Of a stretch of 43,527 nt of DNA, positions 42,792-43,527 are shown one piece after another (the stretch's first letter is position 1; each line of letters opens with the position of its first letter). The notes beneath the pieces are model-generated. The model ran no database searches. It was not told where the DNA came from and was given only the letters and a program-made list of their open reading frames with translations. The translations under genes and the position numbers were made by a program. This DNA comes from an uncultured Roseiflexaceae bacterium. GTDB lineage: Bacteria > Chloroflexota > Chloroflexia > Chloroflexales > Roseiflexaceae. Location of the stretch: NCBI GenBank assembly GCA_903889425.1, contig CAISXI010000489.1:1-43527 (forward strand), written 5' to 3'.

Positions 42792-43527
42792 TTATTGTGT
42801 GACGTTACTTCGTTTACGTAGTAACTCGTTGATATAACCCAGCAACACAAATGTCAAAATCACTAAGCCAGTTCCAATGAAGGCAGACAAAATATAGCCG
42901 AATTGTTCGTTGGATACGAAAGGCAATACGTAATCTGGTAAGGGTGCTTGCCACAAACTTGCAAAACGTTCGAGACCAGCTGGTACCGCAGTAAGCGGCG
43001 CAACAGATGGTTCGGTCGTGCCATTGATGAAATCTTCGACGCCCCATTCACCCCACGCAGTGCCGGCTGCGAGTAAACCGAGCGGTGAGAGGATCATTAA
43101 TGTCGCAATGATTACCCACAAGCGCCGGCTACCGTTCCAGCCACCAGAAGCGACCGTGGTTGCTACAGGTCCTGTGGATGCTAACAACGTCACATCACTG
43201 CGTTGTAAATAGGCCACCACACCGGCAGTGACAACTAATTCGGCGAGGCCGGCGATGGTCAAATGCCCAATCATCATGGCGGGAATGGCAATATCAAGGC
43301 CATACGGTGCATAGAGGGGTGTGCCGGCCGCATCGGTAAACCACAATGGCTGGACGCCGAATTCAACGGCGGTAATAAATGCCGCCACGTTGATTGCAAG
43401 ATATCCTGCCAATGCGGCCGCCACCACACGCCGTTTGTCGGTTAGTGCGCTTTTGCCGGCAACGCCTTGATAGACCCAATGGGAGACAAGTGAACCGACA
43501 ATTGCAATATTGAAACAATTGGCACCA
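42792..43527 (-). CDS. cbiM: CbiM with CbiN-like C-terminal part (N-terminus cut by window edge)
   Basis: The reading frame stays open to the window edge, giving at least 244 residues; the track's start at 43427 is internal. The visible part begins GANCFNIAIVGSLVSHWVYQ, the CbiM stretch after the first helices. Helices continue through YGLDIAIPAMMIGHLTIAGLAE. An extracytoplasmic loop with LGLLAAGTAWGEWGVEDF and a last helix (FIGTGLVILTFVLLGYI) looks like a fused CbiN/NikN part. The metal-coordinating N-terminal Met-His is outside the window. It forms the substrate-specific part of the Co/Ni importer with CbiQ and CbiO. Confidence 0.88.
   Translation of the reverse strand, partial: GANCFNIAIVGSLVSHWVYQGVAGKSALTDKRRVVAAALAGYLAINVAAFITAVEFGVQPLWFTDAAGTPLYAPYGLDIAIPAMMIGHLTIAGLAELVVTAGVVAYLQRSDVTLLASTGPVATTVASGGWNGSRRLWVIIATLMILSPLGLLAAGTAWGEWGVEDFINGTTEPSVAPLTAVPAGLERFASLWQAPLPDYVLPFVSNEQFGYILSAFIGTGLVILTFVLLGYINELLRKRSNVTQ

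Overview
The window is a gene-dense bacterial chromosome segment of roughly 50% GC. It has long same-strand runs with 1-nt (TAATG) and 4-nt (ATGA) start/stop overlaps, and few gaps above 200 bases. It most resembles Chloroflexota, perhaps a Herpetosiphon-like filamentous member. The clues are a CtaA-CtaB fusion, a threonyl-tRNA synthetase without a TGS domain, adaptor plus FtsX-type export genes with no TolC-like partner, and a CbiM carrying a CbiN-like tail. This placement rests on family knowledge, not on a search. I found no tRNA, rRNA, CRISPR array, insertion sequence or phage gene.

Layout. (1) 1-302 is a tandem array of 84/85-bp units, cut by the window edge. (2) 319-5708 (minus) is a cell-wall and DNA-maintenance run: cvpA-like, mutS2, a LysM membrane protein, a YcxB-like protein and a LysM-polysaccharide deacetylase. 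(3) 5829-7893 holds a divergent pair, an Ntn-type isoaspartyl peptidase/asparaginase and an APH-fold kinase. (4) 7901-8099 holds a terminator and a large nested inverted repeat. (5) 8156-11791 encodes a heterodimeric ABC exporter with one degenerate ATPase site. (6) 11835-15268 (minus) carries a DUF4013-like membrane protein, a small membrane protein, thrS and a secreted or anchored protein. (7) 15453-26186 (plus) is a surface-glycan region: two tandem YfhO-like GT-C proteins, fhs, a GtrB/CsbB-like transferase, a methyltransferase, a NeuD-like acetyltransferase, a five-bladed propeller glycosidase-like protein, a GtrA flippase and a second methyltransferase, closed by a strong terminator. (8) 26239-27900 (minus) is the heme A synthase/heme O synthase fusion. 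(9) 28058-34258 (minus) is a four-gene export system: adaptor lipoprotein, 10-TM FtsX permease, an ATPase fused to an AbrB-like domain, and a second ATPase. (10) 34560-39653 (plus) has a pseudo-PP2C/propeller membrane protein, zwf and a patatin-like lipase. (11) 39656-40917 (minus) has a small membrane protein and a flippase-like protein. (12) 41099-43527 (minus) is an ECF-type Co/Ni importer (cbiM partial, cbiQ, cbiO) with a histidine-rich CbiO tail.

How the genes fit together. The strongest system-level reading is region 7. A GT2 that charges undecaprenyl phosphate, a GtrA-type flippase and YfhO-like GT-C transferases together make up a three-component extracytoplasmic glycosylation pathway. 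Here it has a duplicated final transferase and several sugar-tailoring enzymes. The ATPase-AbrB fusion in region 9 and the apparently inactive PP2C-type sensor in region 10 are the most unusual single proteins. Start codons were re-chosen against the ORF track wherever a ribosome binding site or a gene overlap argued for it.
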